From Acanthamoeba lenticulata (Eukaryota; Discosea; Longamoebia; Acanthamoebidae): a stretch of DNA of 13,008 nt. The translations under genes were made by a program, and so were the position numbers. Below are positions 1 to 8,427 of the stretch, in pieces. Numbering within the stretch: the first letter of the stretch is position 1; each line of letters begins with the position of its first letter. The stretch is from assembly GCA_002179805.1 (NCBI GenBank), contig NAVB01002147.1:1-13008 (forward strand), in the 5' to 3' direction. A model generated the notes under the pieces. The model saw only the letters and a program-made list of their open reading frames with translations. It ran no database searches and was not told the DNA's origin.

Positions 1-14
1 GAGCTTTGTGGGCT

Positions 15-1106
15 CTACTTTCTTTTGCTCGACACCCACGAGCCATCCTTGTCGTCCGGGACCTCGAAGACAGGGTTGGCCCTGCTGAAGTAGCTCTTGA
101 AGTCGATTTCGCGCGCTGCAAAGTTCATCTGAAAGTCGGGGTTGTGCCTGATGGGGATGTTGCCGAGCAGTTGCGTCGCGCCCAGGGTGCTGACCAGATA
201 GCCGTACGCGAACCGAGACCCCTCTCCTGATGGCGCCGGATCGATGTAGGGCTCCGTCCCGTGACCACTGAATCGGCCACCTGAGACCATGCAGTTGCCC
301 CAATTTGGCACCTTGGCGAGAGCCGACGTGATCTTGGTCATCTCGCTCTCAAAGTCGCTGGTGAAGTCGGCGTCGTCCTCGAGCAGCATGATGACGGAGT
401 AGTTGTTGACCAGGGCGTCGTAGTAGGCAAAGTGGTGCTTCGTCGTTACGGACAGGGTGCCGTTGGCAAGGCGGTAGTGCTTGGGTCCCGCCAAGCACAC
501 GAGGTCGCGGTCGGGGATCGTACGCGCGTCATACTGGTTCACAAACGTGACGTAGTTCTGTTCTTCCCATCCAGCCTTGAGCACTCGGCTGAACCGCGCC
601 GTCATGGTCTTCAACCGCTGGGTGAGCGGCGTCCAATGGATCACGTAGATGTGGTCAATCCCAGCGACTCGGAACTCGGCGGGCGTTGGCTTCCTCGGCG
701 GGTACGCGTATTTGCTAAAGACCTGGTGGAGGCATGGCGGTATAGACGCTGGTAGCCAGCTTGCTGCAACCACGGGCGCTTCCGTAGGTGCCGTCGGCGC
801 TTGTGAAGCAGGTGCCGGCGCTTGCGAAGAAGCTGCCGGCTTTTGCGTGGCCGGCGCTTCCGTAGTAGGTGCCGGCTCTTCCACAGCCGTGGGTACAGAA
901 GGGCATGCCTCCAAAGTCTCGGTGAACTGCCCACCAAAGTGGTAGACGCTCACAACTAAAAGGGAGAGCATTATAAACAAGAAGATCTGGCGGGGCACAC
1001 CAGCGGCTGACCACGTGCTTCTGTTCAAAGCAGGGGAGGGAGGGGATGGCTCTGTTAGTCTCGAATTGTGAAGAGGGGGGGGGGGGTAACAAACTTACTG
1101 CTCCAT
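15..1106 (-). CDS. Type II membrane glycosyltransferase, GT25-like
   Basis: Two coding exons, 1106-1099 (only 8 nt, ATGGAGCA) and 1020-15, give 337 residues. The intron 1021-1098 has a GTAAGT donor and a C-rich tract before a GAACAG acceptor; the long exon alone has no in-frame ATG at its 5' end. Residues 15-32 form one hydrophobic segment near the N-terminus, which fits a Golgi-type signal anchor. Residues 45-90 are a Pro/Ala/Thr/Ser-rich stem. The catalytic-looking part starts near residue 124 with IDHIYVIHWTPLTQR, resembling the opening strand of GT25 enzymes, and has LLEDDAD at 215-221, a DxD-type metal/nucleotide-sugar site following a TLSVTTKHH segment. The expected role is transfer of a sugar from a nucleotide donor in the Golgi lumen; the acceptor is unknown. 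The GT25 assignment rests on these motifs only, and another GT-A family is possible. Confidence 0.68.
1075..1086. repeat. 12-G homopolymer (C12 on the transcribed strand)
   Basis: A run of twelve G on the plus strand lies in the single intron of the glycosyltransferase gene. In the transcript it is a C tract, followed by CTCTTCAC, between donor and acceptor. It may contribute to the pyrimidine tract. Homopolymers of this length are also prone to sequencing and length error, but here it lies outside coding sequence. Confidence 0.85.
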
Positions 1107-1540
1107 GGTCTCTGGCTTTGGTTCTGGCCAGCTGCTGCGTTGGAATTGCTCGAGGCGAGGGTCCTCTCTCCCAGCTCCGAGATTATAGGTCCGCATGAAC
1201 ATGGAATGTACGGAATGGGTCGCTTGGTGACCGGACCACGGCCTTCAGGAAATGTCCTGGAGCTTGGTTGCTACAATAAAAAATGATTAAATGTACATTT
1301 AAACTGTCGCGTCAGCAGTACCACATTTCTGGATCAGCCAGCTGCGGTGCCTTGATGAGTTGCAAATAGATCTTGACATGTTAAGGCAAGCACATGGTCA
1401 ACCTGAATTGCTTCGGTGGCAGCGCAACATGTCCAGTGGAAAGGAAACCTTGGCCTCTTTTTGATGTTATTGCCTTTATCTTCCAACTACACACATGAAA
1501 TAAACAGAACCGCGAATCACTTCTTTACCTGCCTTGGCGA
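1107..1540. other. Intergenic: 5' flank of GT gene and 3' flank of SANT-like gene
   Basis: This 434-bp gap holds no credible gene. Short open frames here start on non-ATG codons or shadow the neighbours. It should contain the promoter of the glycosyltransferase gene (next to 1106) and the 3' UTR of the SANT-like gene (next to 1540). Plus-strand AATAAA occurs at 1275-1280 and 1499-1504, but no plus-strand gene ends there. I see no clear TATA box, RNA gene or inverted repeat. Confidence 0.6.
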
Positions 1541-2437
1541 TTACTCATCGGCGCCCTTGGACTTGCGGTGCTTCTTCTTGCTCGGGGTCGAGGGCGTCTT
1601 GTCCTCGTCCATGGCATCAGTCGCCTTCGAGCTCGATTTCTTCGTCGACGCCGTGGAGCCTGTGCTCTTGGTTCCCGCGGGAGTGCTGCTTGCGGTGCTC
1701 TTCTTGGTTGGCGTCGAGGGCGCGGCGGTGCTCTGCTTCTTGCTCGAGGCCGGAGTCGCGGAAGTGGTGCTGCTCTTCTTGCTGCTACCAGTGGAGGTGG
1801 TCTCCTTCGCGGCCGACGTGGGCGTCTTGGGCTCGGAGGAGGTGGCGCTCTTGTCCTTGGCAGTGCTCTTGTCCTTGTCAGCGTTCTTGTCCTTGCTGCT
1901 GGGCATCTCAGCGGTCTTGGCCTTCTTGCTCACAGGCTTGTCCTGTGCCTCATGAGCTCCGTTTGCGAGATCGTAGAGCTTCATGCGTTCCTCCAGCTGG
2001 CTCCTGCAGGAAAAATCAAGAATTACGCCAGATCAAAGAAAATATGCGATGATCTCGAACGTACCGGCCCCACGAAGGCAGAGCCCGAGAAAGCGCTTCT
2101 AAATCGGCGCCATGCTCATCGAAGGCCTTCTCAAAATCATCAAAGTCCTTCTTGCTCAGGACATCGTCGGTCTTCTTTGAATACTTCCTCTTAGGGCCTG
2201 CCTCGCCGGCTGGAAATGCAGAAATTGGATCGTTGTGTAAGCAGCAGATTGTTGCGGGGGCTCCGGAGGGATTGAACCATACCAAGGGACTTCAGAAGGC
2301 CGCTGATCTCCTGAGCATCGCGGGCAATGACATCGAAAATTTCGGCCAGCTGCGAACGGATACAGTGAGCACACTAAAAATAACACCACGCCCCAAGAGT
2401 GAAACGGCACCACTTGCTCTCTGGAACGCTTGGGCAT
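1541..2437 (-). CDS. SANT/Myb-like small basic protein with Lys/Ser/Thr-rich tail
   Basis: Four exons, 2437-2414, 2349-2283, 2209-2065 and 2003-1541, give 232 residues with the frame kept throughout. The introns are 64, 73 and 61 nt, with donors GTGGTG, GTATGG and GTACGT and with CAG acceptors. Residues 9-30 are a predicted amphipathic helix (LAEIFDVIARDAQEISGLLK). Residues 52-88 (DFDDFEKAFDEHGADLEALS, then LPSWGRSQLEERMKLY) match the spacing of a SANT/Myb repeat: a helix, a Gly turn, a helix, and a third helix with Gln-Leu-x2-Arg. The usual first Trp is replaced by Phe. From about residue 95 to the end the chain is Lys/Ser/Thr/Ala/Pro repeats resembling a histone H1 tail, ending KKKHRKSKGADE. 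A nuclear, chromatin- or RNA-associated role is inferred; no specific family was recognised. The first donor, GTGGTG, is weak, so the extreme N-terminus is the least certain part. Confidence 0.72.
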
Positions 2438-2735
2438 TTTGTTCTACCGGATTTGCTGTGTGTGGATGTATCAAAAACCGGCGCTGGGGCGTGTAGCGCA
2501 GTTTTCTGTTTAAATTGGCGGGAAAGGGGAACGCCAAATAATATCTCTTTCTAAGCACAAAACACCCAAGGGCCCTCTTGGTGGCCATCGGGCAAGTTTG
2601 TTTCTTTGTGGCTATCTTGTCGCGAATCCAGTTGCAAGGAGTTTAAAAAAAAAAACAGCTTCCTCTTTTATGTCATACGTTGGTGTTCCTCGCTCTCGTG
2701 CCTATACGAGCAGCGTCTATACACGCCTGCCGGGC
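2438..2735. other. Intergenic between two minus-strand genes
   Basis: These 298 bp hold the 5' flank of the SANT-like gene and the 3' flank of the polyampholyte gene. A minus-strand ATG at 2588 opens a 98-codon frame that runs over the SANT-like gene's first exon in another frame. It has no family likeness and may be a 5'-leader ATG or chance. An 11-A run lies near 2645-2655. Nothing else stands out. Confidence 0.5.
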
Positions 2736-4260
2736 TCAGTTCGACTCTTCTTCCTTCTCTTCCTCCTCTTGCTTCTCGTTCTTGGGCTGCTCGTGCTCCT
2801 CGATCAACGCCGCGACAGCGTCGGCCTCGGGGGCGACGTCAACAGCCGCAGTGCCGTTGTCGGGGTTGACCAGCGCGGCGACGCCGTTCTCCTGCTGGAG
2901 AAGCTCGTCGCCGGCCGCCACAGTGGCATTCTGGCCCACATGCAGCACCACCTCGTCCGCGATCGCGTTCACCTGCGGGCAAGCGACACACGAACAAAAA
3001 CAACACAACAAGCGTCAGCTTCGGTGAAACGTGAGCTCGAGTTGATGAGGTGAAGTGAAGACATACGACGGCGGCCTGTTCCTTAAGGAGCTTCTTGAGG
3101 CGCTTCTTCTCCTTCTTCTCGGCCTTCTTCCGCTTCTCAGCCTCCTTCTCCAGCTTCTTCTGCTTCTTGATCTCGTCGACATCCTTGCCATGATTGTCAT
3201 CACCGTCGTCAGCCTTGTGGCTCTGGACGACGCCGTCATTGTCAACGACGACGGCCGCGTCAGCGTCAGGCGCCGGGGCGGCGGCGCTGTCGACGGCCGG
3301 GGCGGTGCCGCCCTCTTGGAGGAGGAGCTCCTCGTGCTCCTTCTTGCGCTGCTTCTCGGCCTTCTTGCGCTGCTTTTCCTCCTTCTTGCGCAGCTTCTCG
3401 GCCTCCTTCGCCAGCTTCTTCTGCTTCTTGTATTCATAGTCGTCATCGTCGTCATCATCATCGTCATCATCGTCGTCGTCGTCCTTGTGGTCATTGTCGT
3501 GGACGTGGACGTCGGCGTCGCCGGCGGCGACAACGGCCGCGTCGATGTCGGGCGCTGGGGCGGCGGCGGTGTCGACGGCCGGGGCGGTGCCGCCCTCTTG
3601 GAGAAGGAGCTCTTCGTGCTCCTTCTTGCGCTGCTTCTCGGCCTTCTTGCGCTGCTTCTCCTCCTTCTTGCGCAGCTTCTCGGCCTCCTTCGCCAGCTTC
3701 TTCTGCTTCTTGTACTCATCCTCGTCCTTGTCGTCCTGGTCGTCGTCCTTGTCATCGTCGTCGTGGTGAACAGGGGTCACGGGGGCAAGGGCGTCCTGCG
3801 CCGAGGCGGTCTCGTCTGTGGCCACCTCCTCCGCGTCTTCCTTGGCCTCGTCCAAAGTGGCGACGACCTCCTCGGTTTTGTCACCAGTGGTCACGCTCTC
3901 CTCCTCGTCCTTCACGGCAGGTTCGTCGGCCACTACACAGATTTAAATTAAACGATTAATAAGTTTAAAAGAAAAGAAATCAATAAAATCAGAGATGCTT
4001 CTACGAACGAGGATTGACAGAGAGAGGTGGGGCTGGTTCGTCGTTATCATTGAGGATCACAGTGGTATGAGTGTGTACTGCATCTTCCACCTCTGCTTGG
4101 CACGAACGTACGTATCAAGTCAAAAAAAGGTCAAACGTTTGGCCCATCAGGATGCGCAAGTGAGAATAGCAGAAGATGAGAGCGCACCAGCGGTCGCCAG
4201 GCAGAAGAGACCCAGCAGAAGCCCTATGGCAACGAGCAGCGACAAGTTGCTGCGCGTCAT
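2736..4260 (-). CDS. Secreted or ER-targeted polyampholyte with tandem Lys/Glu and Asp-rich repeats
   Basis: Three exons, 4260-4188, 3932-3067 and 2972-2736, give 391 residues. Introns are 255 nt (donor GTGCGC, acceptor TGTGTAG) and 94 nt (GTATGT, CCGCAG). The first exon encodes a textbook signal peptide (residues 1-24: MTRSN, a Leu-rich core, then CLATA) and joins in frame to VADEPAVKDEE. An in-frame ATG at 4416 would bury that signal, so 4260 is preferred. The mature chain starts acidic. Two copies and a partial third of a 94-residue unit then follow (about 99-192, 193-279, 280-313). Each unit has a Lys/Glu/Arg helix beginning KKQKKLAKEAEKLRKK, a GGTAPAVD-type Ala/Pro/Asp stretch and an Asp tract, with 15 consecutive Asp at 175-189. 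The C-terminus is Glu-rich (KEEESN) with no KDEL-type signal. No family was recognised. High-capacity Ca2+ binding, mineral interaction or a charged single alpha-helix spacer are inferences only. Confidence 0.72.
3067..3711 (-). repeat. Tandem coding repeat, 282-bp unit, about 2.3 copies
   Basis: The segments 3430-3711 and 3169-3429 are near-copies at DNA level, and 3067-3168 is a diverged partial third. Landmark sequences such as gtcgacggccggggcggtgc recur 282 bp apart (3289 and 3571). The second unit is shorter, mainly in its Asp tract. Unit size is a multiple of three, so the frame is kept. The near-identity of the Lys/Glu part suggests recent duplication or gene conversion. Confidence 0.85.
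3439..3483 (-). repeat. Asp codon tract (15 GAC/GAT codons)
   Basis: A mixed gtc/atc trinucleotide run on the plus strand encodes 15 successive aspartates on the minus strand. The codons are a mixture of GAC and GAT, so this is not a pure microsatellite. That argues for selection on the acidic tract and not only for replication slippage. Confidence 0.85.
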
Positions 4261-4656
4261 GGTCAAAGATGATTGAGTGTTGTGTAGGTGTGCAGGCACA
4301 GTAGATGATGCGCGTAGGAGAGAGTTGTTGATGTTACAGATCTTGAGTTGTATGGACACGTTTCGGTTGCGTTTGGAAGGCTTTTTGGCCAAGGACCAGC
4401 ACGGCCTATGTGGCATTTCCTGATTGGCGCCACCTCGACCGGCCGCAGAACGTCACTTCTGTCATGCGCCGGTTCGACCACAGGCAGCTTCGGTCCGTGG
4501 AGCTCTCCTTCACCGACCACGGACTAAATTCCTTCTCTTCCTTCCTTCTGACTTCTGCCGTCGTGGGCAACACCTTCTGCGGTGATGTAGTCACTTCTTC
4601 TGTTCTTCTTCTTTTTTATTAAATAATAATAATGGCTTGCCACTACGTGCTCGCGA
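4261..4656. other. Intergenic: 3' flank of SDR gene and 5' flank of polyampholyte gene
   Basis: This 396-bp gap has no convincing gene. The two overlapping open frames (70 and 85 codons) begin on non-ATG codons and show no recognisable domain. The right edge is AT-rich and holds the poly(A) signal of the SDR gene. The left edge should carry the promoter of the polyampholyte gene; no TATA box was recognised. Confidence 0.55.
4615..4620 (-). terminator. Candidate poly(A) signal of the SDR gene
   Basis: AATAAA on the minus strand lies 37 nt past the SDR stop codon at 4657, in an AT-rich stretch of TTATTATTATT. Confidence 0.55.
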
Positions 4657-7600
4657 TCACCAAGCCGATGGGCGGTAGTCTTTGAAAAACTTGCCAAAGT
4701 AGAGCTTGCCCTTGTTGAGCCGCACGAAGATCGGGTCAAGAATCCTGGCGCGGCGATGAGGGCGTACGAGGGTTTCATGAGATGAACACCATCACAGGTT
4801 CAACAAAGCCGAGCTGAACGCCGTACCTGGCCGCGCCGTCGACTTCATCGATCGGGTTGCGGAACACCTCCCCGTATTTGTTGGCGATCCGTTGCGAGCG
4901 GTGCACCGGGTTCATGTCCGTGATCCTGTTATAATTAGAAAATAATAATAATAGTAAATAAATATGAGAACAGCGTACAAAAAAGAAATAATTAATTAAT
5001 AAATAAATGATAAATTGGGCAGAGACGCACCAGCCCGTGTCGACGGCGTTCATCCAGATCCGGTCGCGCGCGTAGTAGGCCGCCGCCGTGCGCGTCATCA
5101 TGTTGAGGCTCGCCTGCAAAGTCGCGCCACGTTCAGCACAAATAAAGAAAATAACAATTGTAATTGTAATTGTCTGGTGGCGAAGGGCCGACGTGCCTTG
5201 GCCATATTGGTGTGCGGGTGGGCGGTGGTCTTTTTGTGGTAAAACTCGCCCTCGACCGAGGACACGTTGATGACGAACCTGTCGGCCTGCATTCACAAGC
5301 GCACGCACGCGACGTCAGCCACTACTGCGCGCACGCGAGGGACCCCCAAAGGGACGCGCGCACGTGGGGCGACTTGAGCAGCATCGGGCGCAGGAGCGAG
5401 TTGAGGGTGTAGGGCGCCAGCGCGTTGATGACGTGGACCTCGGCCAGCTCCACGGTGGAGACCTGGTCGAGCTGCAGCACCCACGAGTTCAATCGCCGGA
5501 GGTCGACCTGCTGGCCGTGCTCGTCGTAGCGCCCGGGCGGGAAGACCTTTGGGTCGTTGTTGTCATCGCCCTTGGCCAGCGCCAACTGGGTCAGCACTGC
5601 ACGCACGCGCCATGACGTGTGAGCCAAGACCCAAAACCCGAGCTCATCGAGCGAGTTCAGACTGGTCCGTGTACCGGCCGAGATGTTGGCCATCGGCGCG
5701 GTGTCGCCGTCGGCCGGCACCACGGCCACGCCCTCGATGCCACCGCCGCCGCCACTGGTGGTCGATGGCACGGCCTCGCCCGTTTCTGTCGACACCGTCG
5801 CCGTATTCGGCAGCGGCGCTGAGGCGGCCGAGGAGGCGCTGCTGCTCGAGGCCGCAGTCAACTCGAACAGCGATGAAGAGGACGAAGAGGCGAAGAGCGG
5901 GAGGAGGTAGTCATTGCCCCAGGGCTTGACCGGGAGACCCGGCGGCTGCAGCACGTCGCGGATGGCGTCGGGAAGAGAGGCCACGTGAACCGATTCGGCC
6001 GCGATCAGGTGTTCGTAGTAGGCAGGCGGGCGGCGGATGGTCTGGGCGGCGTTGTTGATGATGACGTCCACGTGGGAATAGGCCTTCTTCATGAACTCAC
6101 AGAACTGCTCGACGGCCTGAAGGTAGCGCAGGTCCAGGCCGTACACATGCAGCCGGCTGCTCCACTTGCCGAAGTCCTCAACTGCATTCCAATGTGTATT
6201 TAATAAATAAATAAATAAATAAATAAAGAACGAAGACGCACGTTTGGAAAAGCGAAGCGCGGCGTCGTGCGGAAAGCGAGTGGTGACGATGACGGTTGCG
6301 CCAGCGCGCAAGAGAATGACGGCCGTTTCAAAGCTGTGGGTCGATTGGTGAGAACCAAAGCTGCGAGCGCCGCAGGCGGGAGGAGAAGGAGGATGTGTCC
6401 GCACCCAATCTTGACTCGGCCGCCGGTGACCAGCGCGATGTAGCCTGTGAGTTTGGCGGTGGCGAGCCTCTTCTTCCAGTTGAGCTTGGCGCATGCCGGG
6501 CATAACTGTCCAGATCTCCAACCGGTCAACCACAAGACTTCAGGCATGATTGGGGGGAAGCTCGGACGAACCCGGTCATAGAAGTGGTGCAGCTTGTGGT
6601 AGGTCGTCTTGCAGATGTAGCACTCCTCGGGCTGATGAAGAACTGCACATTTCAATCGACACAAAGCATTCCGTTAATTCCTGGCGCGCTAGTCTTGCGA
6701 GTGAGGGTGATGGTGGCGGCGACCTGACTCGGGCTCGGACTGCTCCTCCTCTTCCTCTCTCTGGCCGTCCTCACCTCGCTTGCGCTGCCGCGGGCGGCCT
6801 TTCTGAGGGAGTTGCCTCGCTGGCTGGGCTTTCGACTCTGTTGTCGCCGGTGTTTCGGCCCGGGCTTCGGCGTTGGCTTCGACCTCCGGCGACAGCACAT
6901 CATCGGCCTCCATGTGGTCGATCTCGCGCTGGCGCCTTTGGTGCTCTGCCTCGTCCCTGTGCGTTCCGTCCTTTGCGCTCTTCTGCGACGATGATGATGT
7001 TGTCGTTGGCGGGAGCGACGATGATGATGATGATGGTGAGGACGCGCTGTTGGCTGCAGCCGGGCTCGGAGACGGGCCTCGAGGCGGCTTCGAGCTGTCG
7101 GCCTTGCGGCCCGCCTTGGGCTTGTCTTCCTTCTGCGCGCCGCCGGGCCCGGGATTTGCCTTCCGCTTGCGCTTCCGGCTCTCGCGGGCCGAGTTGTACC
7201 GAAGCGCGATCCGGTCGGCCGGGACTGTGACCACGCCCTGTTGTTCGTCCAACACCAGTCCACACGAGTCCTCACGTCTCAGCAGCACGCCAACAACGGC
7301 AACGACGACGCGACGATCGTCTCTCCGGCCCCGGGAGGCGGCGTACGATGGACAGCGGATCGGCCGGGGACGGCACTACGAGGGCCCCATGGTCCTCCCC
7401 GTCGGCAGCCTCAAGCATCTGTGCGTCGCGTCCATGACGACATGGACGAAGGTGCGACATTAAGGAGGCGGCTTTGAAGGCGCCCGAACAGGAGCTCGAA
7501 AGCGTACCAGCGTGGCGGTGGCGGTCGTGGCGTCCTCCATGAGGCGCTCCATCTTGCGCAGCTTCTGCTCGCGCATCTTGGTCTTGGCCAGCCGCTTCTG

Positions 7601-8325
7601 ATCCTCCAGGGCCTCGTGCTTCCGCCGCTCCTTCCGGGCGATCCTGTGTCCCCCGAGCGGGCGCCATCAGCGCCAGTCCACGCACTCTTGAGAGTGGCAA
7701 GACCAGCAGGCCGCGCCGTCGTCACGAAACGCACTTTCGGGCCTTGTTGTGGTTGTACTCCTCCGGCGAGAGGCCCTTGAAGTAGCGATTGCTGATGCCC
7801 TCCACGAAGATGCTTTGGTTGGGGCGGGGGGGGGGCAAAACGCGCGGTGGCGTGTTCTCTTAGACCAGGTGTCGCGCACGCTGGTGGCATGGCATTCATG
7901 TTGAGGGGAGACGAGTGGCGCACGTACATTCCGGCGCTGCGGAGGGTGCGGTACTCCTTCTGCTGCAGCAGGTCGAGCCTCGACCGGAAGGCGTGCAGAA
8001 CCTGCGCGTGCGGCCCCGAAGTAGAAAAAAGTGCGTCTTCAGTTAACGCAGCCTCGCGAGGGGGGAGGGGGAAGTTTTGCCACCAACGTCGGTCATAGGG
8101 GAGGAGGCATCACGCAACCTTGAGACAAGAGGCAAGTTCGGCGTCGTTGAAGCCCCTGTCGGTGTCAATTTCTTCTTGTGTGCGGGCCGGCGCAGGTGTC
8201 TGTGCGGTCGTAGACCCCGTCGACGTTTCCTGCTGGCTCTGCTGCCCGGCGTAGGCCTCTGCCATCACATCAGCTGCTGACAGTGGCGGTGCCGCACGGG
8301 CCGCCGTGCTGTCCGTCTCCTCCAT
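4657..8325 (-). CDS. Short-chain dehydrogenase/reductase (SDR) with Cys4 knuckle and long N-terminal region
   Basis: Fifteen exons give 797 residues: 8325-8119, 8001-7928, 7812-7735, 7643-7508, 7418-7347, 7237-6775, 6642-6572, 6505-6405, 6333-6242, 6181-5675, 5596-5364, 5286-5197, 5113-5031, 4925-4827, 4744-4657. The frame holds to the final TGA. Residues 1-165 hold an ELASCLKVL helix and a Lys/Arg/Glu coiled coil; 190-343 are Lys/Ser/Pro-rich low complexity. C351-x2-C354 and C369-x2-C372 form a probable zinc knuckle. The Rossmann fold follows: TGGRVKIG at 394-401, GLDLR 446-450, NNAA 474-477, VSS 686-688, HTNMAK 703-708 and VDTGWITD. The Tyr of the usual YxxxK is Thr704. A Ser/Gly-rich insert occupies about 529-590. 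From memory, bacterial SDRs of this type have a similar N-terminus, the CYICK...LCPAC motif, HPHTNMAKA and a final FFKDY-x-PSxW, which supports one gene. The substrate is unknown. The exon 6-7 join is the least certain: reading on gives a stop at 6689. Confidence 0.78.
5114..5196 (-). other. GC-AG intron in the SDR gene (intron 12)
   Basis: The exon before ends ATG GCC AAG, and the next begins GCG AGC CTC AAC ATG. The only join that keeps the conserved NMAK-ASLNMM sequence uses donor AAG|GCACGT and acceptor TTTGCAG. The nearby GT four bases into the intron would break the frame. GC donors normally need a strong AG just upstream in the exon, and AAG is present here. Confidence 0.75.
6204..6227. 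repeat. (TAAA)6 microsatellite
   Basis: Six perfect TAAA units lie inside intron 9 of the SDR gene (6182-6241, 60 nt), between donor GTGCGT and acceptor AATGCAG. In the transcript they read TTTA repeats and supply most of the uridine-rich tract. Confidence 0.9.
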
Positions 8326-8427
8326 CGCACACGATGAAGTGAAAGAGATGAATAAAGAATGAAAATGAAAGAGAAAATGGACGAAGGAAATGGGTTTGCG
8401 AGAGACACAACCTAAAGACAAGCCAAG
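8326..8427. promoter_or_regulatory. Divergent intergenic region between SDR and MYND genes
   Basis: Only 102 bp separate the start codons of the minus-strand SDR gene (8325) and the plus-strand MYND gene (8428). Both 5' UTRs and the core promoter elements must fit here or overlap the opposite gene. The plus strand is strongly purine-rich (GAAAGAGATGAATAAAGAAT and similar). No TATA box was identified for either side. Confidence 0.6.

Noticed and set aside
2292..2588. 98-codon minus-strand ATG frame upstream of and overlapping the SANT-like gene
   Set aside because: It runs through the first exon and intron of a better-supported gene in another frame and shows no family likeness. At most it is an upstream ORF.
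3055..3951. 298-codon plus-strand frame, very rich in Leu and Val, resembling a membrane protein
   Set aside because: It is the antisense of Lys/Glu/Asp codons (CTT, CTC, GTC). The hydrophobic look is an artefact of the complement of the charged repeats.
4410..4622. 70-codon plus-strand frame in the SDR/polyampholyte gap
   Set aside because: It starts at GTG, has no recognisable domain, and ends in the AT-rich 3' flank of the SDR gene.
6652..7275. Arg-rich minus-strand frame overlapping SDR exon 6
   Set aside because: It is a shifted frame of the Ser/Lys/Glu low-complexity exon. Only the exon-6 frame joins to its neighbours with consistent phase.
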